Shown one piece after another: positions 21,573 through 27,235 of a stretch of DNA of 27,235 nt (positions within the stretch are counted from its first letter, which is position 1; each line of letters starts with the position of its first letter). The notes below the pieces were generated by a model. The model ran no database searches, had not been told where the DNA came from, and worked only from the letters and a program-made list of their open reading frames with translations. Position numbers and translations under genes: made by a program. Origin of the DNA: Thermoplasmata archaeon (lineage in GTDB: Archaea; Thermoplasmatota; Thermoplasmata; Lutacidiplasmatales; UBA184); NCBI GenBank assembly GCA_030037035.1, contig JASHSA010000039.1, forward strand, positions 1-27,235. The letters are read 5' to 3'.

Positions 21573-23138
21573 CTACGGCTCCGGGGCCTTGGGAAGGGGA
21601 GCGCCGCACGCCTCGCAGGTCCGGCGGAGCGGGACGTTCGTCGCCCCGCACTTCGAACAGACCTTCGCCCCGTGGACGGACGACGCCGGGCCGGTCGGGG
21701 GGATCCAGCGCGACATCGCCGAGCGACGCTCGGACTCTTCGTCGCTGCGCCGCGTCGCCGCGGCGGCGACGGCGAGGACCACGCCCGCCCCGACGCCGGC
21801 GAGCAGGCCCAGCGGGGCGGTGAGCCAGCCGTAGGCGGGTCGCGGGTGGACGACGACCGCGAACGACTCGGTCGCCCTCACGCCGACGGCATCGACGACG
21901 GCGCACTGCGCGATGTACGTGCCGGTGGCGCCGTAGCTCGCCGAGCCGTTCGCGTACGCGCCCGAGCCGGGGATCTTCGCGCCGTCGCCGAGCGACCAGG
22001 AGACCGTCAGCGGGTCGGTGCCGTACGACCCGGTGCAGCGGAAGTCGACCGAGGCGCCCTCGGTGACGTTGAGCGCGGAGACGGTCGCGGTGACCTTCGG
22101 CGGCGACGAGACGACGACGTTGACCGGCGGGGTGAGGAACGTGTCGTGCGCGTGGTCGGTGACGAGGCACCGCACGTCGTAGCCGGCCGCCGTCGGGTAG
22201 GCGAAGAGGTGGCTCTCGGTGCCGGTGCCGTTGACGAACTTGGCGGAGCCGTTGGTGAAGTTCCAGGCGAACCCGTACGGAGCGGTGCCGCCGGAAGGAT
22301 CGCACGTGAAGCCGGTAAGCAGGCCCGCGTCGACCGTCGTGCGAGTCGCGGCGATGGAGGCCGTCAACGCGGTCGCCGTCCCGCTCGTCAGGGTGTTCGA
22401 GGAGGTCGTCGAGGCGCCGCCGGGGGTGCAGCCCGCGCAGAGGTCGGACGTGTTGACGAAGAACGAGTAGCTGTGGCCGCTCTGCAGACCGGTCACGTCC
22501 TCGGACTCGGTCGACTCGGTGGTGATCGTCGCGTACGGGTGCAGCACGCCGTCGTCGATCTCCTCGATCGTGTACGAGCCGAACGAGATCCCGCTCGTCC
22601 CGGTGGGCGTGTAGGTCGCGTTGTTGGTCCAGGCGAGCTCGATCGAGTCGGAGGTGTTCGACGGGGAGGTGAGGTAGGCGAGCGTCGGCTGGGTCGTCTT
22701 GAGGACCTGCCCGTACGTCTCGGTCGTCTTCGCTCCGATCCCGAGGATGCCGGCGGAGGTGGCGTAGGCCGTGACGTTCCACCAGTAGCTCTCCCCGGGC
22801 CCGAGGTTCGCGACGACGACCGTCGGCTCGCCCTCGTCGGTCACCGCCGCCGCGAACGACCACGGGCCGCTCGAGCTGGCGTTAGAGACCTTCACCGTGT
22901 AGTTGTCGAAGCCGTTCGCGGTCGACGCCGTCCACTCGAGGCTCACGGCGGCCGGCGCGAGGCCGTCCTCGCCGACCGCAAAGTCGGCGGCGGCGGGCCC
23001 CGCGAGCGGGGAGGAGGCCGGAGCGACGGAGACCGCGGCGCGGGACGACCACGTCCCGGCGACCGCGCCGGCCGCGAGGAGCGCCGCCCCGACGACGGCG
23101 AGAAGGAACGCGGGCCGAGGTCGCGCGGGGCGCTGCAC
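21573..23138 (-). CDS. Secreted-anchored FN3/PKD repeat protein with cytoplasmic zinc ribbon
   Basis: A 521-residue surface protein. An N-terminal signal-type helix (10-28) follows a basic MQRPARPRP. The outside part has two fibronectin III-like domains (about 63-150 and 150-256, with VSLEWTA, GESYWWNVTAY, IELAWTNN and GHSYSFFVNTS) and two PKD-like domains (about 257-345 and 347-432, with FAWNFTNG, GYDVRCLVTD, VSWSLGDG and GTYIAQCAVVD). Several N-X-S/T sequons are present. A membrane helix (440-462) is followed by RRSDEESERR and a zinc ribbon, CSKC and CEAC (C494, C497, C508, C511), inside the cell. The GTG at 23138 is chosen because a TATA box lies 32 bases upstream and the signal sequence starts there. 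The frame is open to 23516, so a longer form starting at 23424 or 23516 is possible. Confidence 0.8.
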   Translation of the reverse strand: MQRPARPRPAFLLAVVGAALLAAGAVAGTWSSRAAVSVAPASSPLAGPAAADFAVGEDGLAPAAVSLEWTASTANGFDNYTVKVSNASSSGPWSFAAAVTDEGEPTVVVANLGPGESYWWNVTAYATSAGILGIGAKTTETYGQVLKTTQPTLAYLTSPSNTSDSIELAWTNNATYTPTGTSGISFGSYTIEEIDDGVLHPYATITTESTESEDVTGLQSGHSYSFFVNTSDLCAGCTPGGASTTSSNTLTSGTATALTASIAATRTTVDAGLLTGFTCDPSGGTAPYGFAWNFTNGSAKFVNGTGTESHLFAYPTAAGYDVRCLVTDHAHDTFLTPPVNVVVSSPPKVTATVSALNVTEGASVDFRCTGSYGTDPLTVSWSLGDGAKIPGSGAYANGSASYGATGTYIAQCAVVDAVGVRATESFAVVVHPRPAYGWLTAPLGLLAGVGAGVVLAVAAAATRRSDEESERRSAMSRWIPPTGPASSVHGAKVCSKCGATNVPLRRTCEACGAPLPKAPEP

Positions 23139-23165
23139 GCGCCAGTAGGGACGCTTCGTCTCGGA

Positions 23166-23172
23166 TGATATA
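23166..23172 (-). promoter_or_regulatory. TATA box of the surface-protein gene
   Basis: CCTATATCATCC on the - strand, one of the best TATA boxes in the window, with its TATATCA core here. It is centred about 32 bases before the GTG at 23138. Confidence 0.6.
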
Positions 23173-23503
23173 GGTTGCTCCCACGCGACGGGCCGGCCGC
23201 GAGAGCCGGGGGAGCGGTTCCGCGCCCCGCGTCGCTCCGGTCCGGCCGGGGGCACCGGCGGAGGGGACGCGGCGCGCAGCGCCCCCGCGGCGTGGCGGAA
23301 CGCCCGGCTGCCGGCGACGGTCGTCACGAGCGACATCGGCACGATCGCGCCGAGCTCGGCCTGGTCGAACCGCCCGCTCGAGGATCCGATCCCGCCGACG
23401 ACTAGGCCGACCGGAACGCCGGTCATCGTCCGGGCCCGGTCACGGCGGTAGCGGGGGGCGTGGAAACGCGGCCCGGCGGCGCCGGAACGCTTCCGGCGGC
23501 GTT

Positions 23504-23520
23504 CCCCAAATGTCAAATAA
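23504..23520 (+). promoter_or_regulatory. A/T-rich promoter island of rpoK
   Basis: Two overlapping candidates, CCAAATG (centre about 23507) and CAAATAATG (centre about 23516). They lie 24 bases before the GTG at 23531 and 27 bases before an in-frame TTG at 23543. Either could give a leaderless start. Confidence 0.5.
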
Positions 23521-23530
23521 TGTGCCCTAG

Positions 23531-23809
23531 GTGGCCGAGCCCTTGACGGCCGCCGCGATCGTCGCGGCGCCCGGGAAGCGCAGCGTGAGCGACCGGTCGA
23601 CCCGATCGGCCCGGTCCCCGGAGGAATACACCCGGTTCGAGCGCGCGCGCATCCTCGGCGCGCGCGCCCTGCAGGTCTCCTTGGGCGCGCCGATCCTGAT
23701 CGACGTCCCCGCGACGCTGGTCGACCCGGTCGAGATCGCCGAGCGCGAGTTCGCCGCCGGCCGGATCCCGATCACCGTGCGTCGCCGACCCAGGCCGGCC
23801 GCGGGCTAG
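23531..23809 (+). CDS. rpoK: DNA-directed RNA polymerase subunit K (Rpb6/omega homologue)
   Basis: RpoK, 92 residues as drawn. The conserved core is YTRFERARILGARALQVS (33-50), LGAPILIDVP and DPVEIAEREFAAGRIPITVRR (65-85), which match archaeal Rpb6 almost word for word. It helps assemble and stabilise the clamp region of RNA polymerase. The N-terminal 30 residues are Ala/Ser/Arg-rich and variable. The GTG at 23531 is drawn; an in-frame TTG at 23543 and GTG at 23585 are alternatives, and the promoter island fits either of the first two. The TAG stop shares its CTAG with the TAG of the convergent phosphorylase gene, so the two genes end on the same four bases. Confidence 0.95.
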   Translation: MAEPLTAAAIVAAPGKRSVSDRSTRSARSPEEYTRFERARILGARALQVSLGAPILIDVPATLVDPVEIAEREFAAGRIPITVRRRPRPAAG

Positions 23810-24600
23810 ATCCCGGCCTGGTCGAGGGCGCGCGCGCACGAGCAGCCCGGTTCCCGGGCGAGCGACGGCAGCAGGCCGGCGAGGACGCGGCGCATCCGCG
23901 CGACGTTCTTCGTCATCGTCGCGACGATCTCCGAGGCGTCGACCGGCTTCTCCGCCCAGACGTCGTAGTCGGTGACCATCGCGAGGCAGACGTAGCAGAT
24001 CCCGCGCTCCCGCGCCAGCGTCACCTCGGGTACGAGCGTCATGCCGATCACGTCGGCGAAGCCGCGGAAGTACGCAGACTCGGCGCGGGTGCTGAAGCGG
24101 GGACCCTCGACGCAGACGTACGTCCTTCCCTCGGCGAACGGCGCGCCGGCGCGACGGCCGGCCTCCGCCGCGGCGGCGCTGAGCTCGCCGCAGAACGGGT
24201 CGGCCATCGAGACGTGGTAGACCTTGCCGCCGTCGAAGAACGTCGTCGGCCGCTGTCGCGTCAGGTCGACGAACTGCGACGGGAGGACGAACGAGCCCGG
24301 CGCGAGCTCCTCGCGCAGCGAGCCGACCGAGCTGACGGTGACGATCGCCTCGGCGCCGAGCTCGCGCAGCGCGTCGACGTTCGCGCGGTAGTTCACGCGA
24401 TGCGGGGGGATCGTGTGGCCCGGGCCGTGGCGGGAGAGGAAGAGGACCCTCAGCTCGCCGAGGCGCCCCTCCTCGATCGGCCCGGAAGGGGCCCCCCACG
24501 GCGTCGCGAGCCGATGCTGCCGGGGCTCGTCCCCGAGGATCCCGCCGACCCCGGAGCCCCCGATGACCGCCACCGTCCTGCGCGGGGCCACTCGGCTCAC
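23806..24600 (-). CDS. mtnP: S-methyl-5'-thioadenosine phosphorylase
   Basis: A 264-residue purine nucleoside phosphorylase of the MTAP type, which cleaves methylthioadenosine with phosphate in methionine salvage. VIGGSGV (12-18) is the phosphate loop. SRHGPGHTIPPHRVNYRANV (56-75), SVGSLREELAPGSFVLPSQFVDLT, EGPRFSTRAES (165-175) and the base-recognising AMVTDYDVW (207-215) with D211 and D213 follow the family order. The Asp pair favours 6-aminopurines (MTA) over inosine. A CxC motif (C253, C255) near the C-terminus resembles the one in thermophilic archaeal MTAP II. The GTG at 24600 overlaps the TGA of the translin gene (GTGA). It is the last gene of the - strand operon, and its stop overlaps rpoK's. 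Confidence 0.93.
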   Translation of the reverse strand: MSRVAPRRTVAVIGGSGVGGILGDEPRQHRLATPWGAPSGPIEEGRLGELRVLFLSRHGPGHTIPPHRVNYRANVDALRELGAEAIVTVSSVGSLREELAPGSFVLPSQFVDLTRQRPTTFFDGGKVYHVSMADPFCGELSAAAAEAGRRAGAPFAEGRTYVCVEGPRFSTRAESAYFRGFADVIGMTLVPEVTLARERGICYVCLAMVTDYDVWAEKPVDASEIVATMTKNVARMRRVLAGLLPSLAREPGCSCARALDQAGI

Positions 24601-25247
24601 GCCTCCCCGCCGCCGGGACGCGCCCGAGCGAGAAAGCGGGCCATGACGACCTCGCCGCGCGTCCGCTCGACGAGCGAGCGGGCGGTGTCCTGCTTCGGCT
24701 TGAGCTGCACGATCGCGCGGCTCGTGTCGAAGCGGAGCAGCGCGTGCGTCAGCTCCTCCATCAAGCGCAGGTAGCGCTCGGCCCCCGCGACGTCGTCCGC
24801 GCCGAGACGCTGCAGCGCGAGCCGGCGCACCTCCCCGACGACGTCCCCGAGGCCGAGGAGGTACGGCTCCGGTTCGACGTCCAGCTCCGCGGGCCCGGGC
24901 ATCGGCTCGGCGGCGACGATCGCGCCGAGCAGGCAGGCCTCGACCCCCTCCTGCAGGGCGTCGTGGGCGAGCGGTTCGTCCGCGCGCCCCTCCCGGCGCA
25001 GCCGGGCGGAGAGCTCGCCCAGGGCCGTGCGGACCCCGACGAGCTCGGTCGGCTCGGCGACCCCGAGGTGCAGCCGGTTCATCGTCCCCTGCGCGAGGCG
25101 CCGGAGGCGGCGGGCCTGCTGGTAGAGCTCCTCGCGTCGGAGCTCGCGCTGGCGCAGGTGGGTCTCGATCGCCCCGAGGACCGGCTCGCCGAGCGCCGGC
25201 GGGGCGCCGGAGGGCGCGCTAGCGGAAGAGGGTGAATCGCGTCCCAT
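24597..25247 (-). CDS. Translin-family protein
   Basis: A 216-residue all-helical protein of the translin/TRAX family (COG2178), which bind nucleic acid and, as TRAX, cut RNA. After an N-terminal disordered segment (1-20), helices carry ETHLRQRELRREELYQQARRLRR (28-50), then AHDALQEGVEACLLGAIV (94-111), the hallmark YLLGLGDVVGEVRR (129-142), and FDTSRAIVQLKPKQDTARSLVERTRGEV (173-200). E103, E139 and D187 sit where TRAX-type catalytic acidic residues are expected, which hints at nuclease ability but is inference. Its start overlaps the DUF357 gene by 29 bases and its stop overlaps the phosphorylase start, so it is embedded in the operon. Archaeal translins have no clear physiological role. Confidence 0.85.
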   Translation of the reverse strand: MGRDSPSSASAPSGAPPALGEPVLGAIETHLRQRELRREELYQQARRLRRLAQGTMNRLHLGVAEPTELVGVRTALGELSARLRREGRADEPLAHDALQEGVEACLLGAIVAAEPMPGPAELDVEPEPYLLGLGDVVGEVRRLALQRLGADDVAGAERYLRLMEELTHALLRFDTSRAIVQLKPKQDTARSLVERTRGEVVMARFLARARPGGGEA

Positions 25248-25536
25248 CGTCCCGTCCGTCCAGGAGGCCGAGGCGCACGCCGGCGTCGAGCCAGCCGTGC
25301 GCGTAGCTGACCGCGGCGAGCGCGCGCTCCCGGTCCCCCGCCGCCGAGAAGTGCACGGCGTCCGCGAGGTAGGCGCGGGCCATCGCGAGGACGTCGTCGG
25401 TGCCGCCCCGGAGGAACGAGCGTTCCGGCACCCCGGGGCGGACGATCTCGAGCGCCTCCCGCGTCAGGCGGAGGTAGCGCTCGAGGAGGGGCGTCGGTTC
25501 GGCCGAGGAGGGGAGGTCCCGGGACGGCGCGCTCAT
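25219..25536 (-). CDS. DUF357 family protein
   Basis: A 105-residue protein of the archaeal DUF357 family (COG1698), widely conserved and of unknown function. The helical core is LLERYLRLTREALEIV (17-32), DVLAMARAYLADAVHFSAAGDRERALAAVSYAHGWLDAGVRLGLL. The pattern YLADA(x)2F...GD...ALAAVSYAHG(x)LDA is diagnostic. The first 16 residues are Ser/Pro-rich. The ATG at 25536 overlaps the transaldolase stop as ATGA (25533-25536), and its stop lies inside the start of the translin gene. Close coupling to translin suggests a shared RNA-related job, but this is inference. Confidence 0.87.
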   Translation of the reverse strand: MSAPSRDLPSSAEPTPLLERYLRLTREALEIVRPGVPERSFLRGGTDDVLAMARAYLADAVHFSAAGDRERALAAVSYAHGWLDAGVRLGLLDGRDDGTRFTLFR

Positions 25537-26180
25537 CCCTTCGGCACCTTCTCCCAGTCCTTCAGGAACCGGGCGAGACCGAGGTCGGTGAGCGGGTGCT
25601 GGACGAGCTTCTCCATCACCGCGAACGGCATCGTCGCGATGTCGGCGCCGATCTTCGCGGCGTCGACGACGTGCATCGGGTGGCGGACGCTCGCGACCAG
25701 GACCTTGGTCGGGACCTTGTAGTTGCGGTAGATCGTCACGATCTCCCGGACGAGCTCCATCCCGTCCTGGCCCTGGTCGTCCAGGCGACCGATGAACGGG
25801 CTGACGTACGTCGCGCCGACCTTCGCGGCGAGCAGTGCCTGGTTCGGGCTGAAGACGAGCGTCATGTTGACGCGCGTCCCCTCGCTTGCGAGGATCTTCG
25901 TCGCCTTGAGGCCGGCGCTCGTCATCGGGATCTTGACGTAGATCGACGAATGCACCTCCCGCAGGCGCCGCCCCTCCCGGAGCATCCCCTCGGTGTCGGT
26001 CGCGACGACCTCCGCCGAGACGGACGGGATCCCGAGCGCGGTGATCTCCCGGAGGAGCGCGTCGAACGTCTTCCCCTCCTTGGAGACGAGCGTCGGGTTC
26101 GTCGTGACCCCGTCCAGGATCCCGATCTCCCACATCGTCTTGATCTCGGTCACGCTGGCGGTGTCCAGGAACAGCTGCAT
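25533..26180 (-). CDS. tal: Transaldolase, short (TalC/MipB-like) form
   Basis: A 215-residue TIM-barrel aldolase of the small transaldolase group. It begins MQLFLDTASVTEIKTMWEIG, the family N-terminus with D6. GVTTNPTLVSKEG (24-36) and the Schiff-base lysine K83 in SSIYVKIPMT follow, then NMTLVFSPNQALLAAKVGATYVSPFIGRLDD and DIATMPFAVMEKLVQHPLTD. It moves a dihydroxyacetone unit between sugar phosphates in the non-oxidative pentose phosphate route; some relatives act as fructose-6-phosphate aldolase. GGGAGGCCATCG before the ATG gives a good ribosome site, 41 bases after the transketolase-like stop, so it is probably co-transcribed with the transketolase-like genes upstream. Confidence 0.93.
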   Translation of the reverse strand: MQLFLDTASVTEIKTMWEIGILDGVTTNPTLVSKEGKTFDALLREITALGIPSVSAEVVATDTEGMLREGRRLREVHSSIYVKIPMTSAGLKATKILASEGTRVNMTLVFSPNQALLAAKVGATYVSPFIGRLDDQGQDGMELVREIVTIYRNYKVPTKVLVASVRHPMHVVDAAKIGADIATMPFAVMEKLVQHPLTDLGLARFLKDWEKVPKG

Positions 26181-26221
26181 CGATGGCCTCCCCTCGAGTC
26201 GGCCCGCGCTATCCTCGGGAC

Positions 26222-27154
26222 CTACTCAACCTTGCCGCGTAGGCGGAGCAGCTCCCACGCCTCGTCGACCAGGCGGTCGACGGGAGGGAGGACGCGGGCG
26301 GACGCGGCGTCGCCGGCCCCGGGCTCGCTCACGTCCGGCCAGCCGAGCCGACGGACCGGGACGGGGTGGTTCTCGGCGGTGATCGCCGCGACGAGCGTGC
26401 CGACCCCCGTGGCGAGGGGCGCCGCCTCCACCGAGAGCAGCGCCCCGGTGTCCCGCGCGGCCCGCAGGACCGCCGCCTGGTCGAACGGCTTGATCGACGC
26501 GACGTCCAGGACGCGGACCGAGACGCCGACCCGCGCGAGCGCCTCGGCGGCGGCGAGCGCGGGGGCGAGCCCGGGTCCGTAGGCGACGAACGCGAGGTCG
26601 CTGCCGGCGCGTCGCTCGGCGGCCCGCCCGAGCACGAACGAGCCGTCGGTGCACTCCGGGGCGGCCCGGGGAGGGAGCCGGAGGTACGCGGGCCCGTCCC
26701 GGGCCGCGAGGACCTCGACCGCGGTGCGCGTCGACGCGGCGTCGGCCGGCGCGACGACCGCCATCGCCGGCATCGCCCGGACCGTCGCCAGGTCGTCCCT
26801 TCCGGAGCCCCACGCCCCCGCCGACACGCGGGGGTCCTCGGGTTCGAACGCCACGATCTTGACGTTCGCCCGCGAGGCGGCCGAGCGGCGCAGGAGCCGC
26901 TCGAACCCTTCGCCCAGGAGAAAGGCGGCCTCCGCCCGCAGGAAGACCGCCGCGTCGCGACGTCCCCGCTCGGCCAGGGCGGCGGCGACCTCCTCGGCGT
27001 CCGGGGGGAGGCGGACGTACTGCGCCGGGTACCGGCGACCGAACTCGGAGGGGGCTCCCTCCGCGGCGACGTCGACGACCGCGAGGGAACCGGCCTGGCC
27101 CTCGAGCGCGATCCACGCCGCCTCGACGGGCGCGACGGAGGGGGACTGCGTCAC
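26222..27154 (-). CDS. Divergent transketolase C-terminal subunit (Pyr + C domains)
   Basis: A 310-residue protein matching the separate C-terminal subunit of archaeal split transketolases. A pyrimidine-binding domain (about 5-165) contains LVANVKIVAFEP-like NVKIV (97-101), LATVRAMPAMAVVAPADAAS (122-141) and PAYLRLPPRAAP. The C-terminal domain (about 180-305) contains DLAFVAYGPGLAPALAAAEALA and VSVRVLDVASIKPFDQAAVL. The catalytic AEQN motif is not recognisable at the expected place (RLPPDAEEVAAALA, 48-61), and the GATHQ histidine is replaced by GAWGSG (113-118). The usual His in the EEH motif is also missing (SVEAAPLATGVG). It may be a structural or regulatory subunit, or use another mechanism. 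GTGA overlap at 27151-27154 couples it to an upstream gene. Confidence 0.75.
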   Translation of the reverse strand: MTQSPSVAPVEAAWIALEGQAGSLAVVDVAAEGAPSEFGRRYPAQYVRLPPDAEEVAAALAERGRRDAAVFLRAEAAFLLGEGFERLLRRSAASRANVKIVAFEPEDPRVSAGAWGSGRDDLATVRAMPAMAVVAPADAASTRTAVEVLAARDGPAYLRLPPRAAPECTDGSFVLGRAAERRAGSDLAFVAYGPGLAPALAAAEALARVGVSVRVLDVASIKPFDQAAVLRAARDTGALLSVEAAPLATGVGTLVAAITAENHPVPVRRLGWPDVSEPGAGDAASARVLPPVDRLVDEAWELLRLRGKVE

Positions 27155-27235
27155 CGCTCACGCTCCCCGGCGACGGCGTCACTCCGGTCGCTCGGGCCGC
27201 CGACTCTCTGCGACGGCGGGCGAAGCGGCGCGCGC
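27151..27235 (-). CDS. C-terminal end of a gene coupled to the transketolase-like subunit (partial)
   Basis: The frame is open from the window edge to the TGA at 27151-27153, which overlaps the next start as GTGA. The visible residues, about 28, are a polar Arg/Pro/Gly tail with no family signature. By position in archaeal operons this should be the N-terminal, thiamine-diphosphate-binding half of transketolase, but nothing visible here proves it. The gene is cut by the window edge. Confidence 0.45.
   Translation of the reverse strand, partial: RAPLRPPSQRVGGPSDRSDAVAGERER

Larger units (their letters stand above)
23139..23530. other. 392-base region between the surface protein and rpoK
   Basis: It contains the TATA box of the surface-protein gene (about 23166-23172) and an A/T-rich island at 23504-23520 next to rpoK. 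Between these, the - strand frame is open and would extend the surface protein by about 95-125 Arg/Pro-rich residues, including MTGVPVGLVVGGIGSSSGRF from 23424. That extension shows no family resemblance. I see no RNA gene or repeat here. Confidence 0.4.

Overview
The window is G+C-rich chromosomal DNA from an archaeon. The sequence shows an archaeal-type L40e zinc-ribbon ribosomal protein, the RNA polymerase subunit RpoK, archaease, AMMECR1, a DUF357 protein, a translin-family protein, and short A/T islands of the form CTTTTAT, TTTTATA or CTTAAA about 25-32 bases before many start codons. Such islands are what archaeal TATA boxes look like in front of leaderless transcripts. High-G+C Thermoplasmatota is my best guess for the lineage. 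That is inference from gene content and style, not from a marker-gene tree.

Layout. 110-1347 (+): a CoA-binding-fold protein and a bactofilin-like beta-helix protein. 1391-4363 (+): isoleucyl-tRNA synthetase. 4332-6483: two divergent pairs, AMMECR1 / L40e and glycosyltransferase / archaease, each pair apparently served by one central TATA-like element. 6506-8583 (-): a coupled serine-metabolism pair (class V aminotransferase and SerA). 8607-14176 (-): a MoxR ATPase / DUF58 / DUF4129 locus with two DUF4129 paralogues and two small membrane proteins. 14278-17312 (-): a GNAT acetyltransferase, two membrane proteins and the tRNA m1A methyltransferase TrmI. 17576-17649 (+): tRNA-Gly(GCC). 17869-21557 (+): a two-gene ABC exporter, an alpha/beta hydrolase and a fusion of an A-type Fe-S carrier-like domain with a SufT/MIP18 domain. 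21573-23138 (-): a surface protein with fibronectin/PKD-like repeats and a cytoplasmic zinc ribbon. 23531-23809 (+): rpoK. 23806-27235 (-): methylthioadenosine phosphorylase, translin, DUF357, transaldolase and a divergent transketolase C-terminal subunit, with the end of one more gene at the window edge.

How the genes are organised. Co-directional neighbours are tightly packed: eight gene junctions use a 4-base ATGA or GTGA stop/start overlap, which suggests translational coupling. First genes of transcripts mostly sit directly behind a TATA-like element without room for a leader. One internal gene (the bactofilin-like one) has a clear Shine-Dalgarno sequence instead.

Most notable points: (i) the two back-to-back promoters with a single symmetric TATA; (ii) the Fe-S carrier-like/SufT fusion whose carrier half has lost every cysteine; (iii) a transketolase C-subunit in which the catalytic Glu and His motifs are not recognisable; (iv) the MoxR/DUF58/DUF4129 membrane locus with a linker carrying 13 N-glycosylation sequons and a promoter word shared by the two paralogues. 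I saw no CRISPR array, insertion sequence, phage gene or toxin-antitoxin module.
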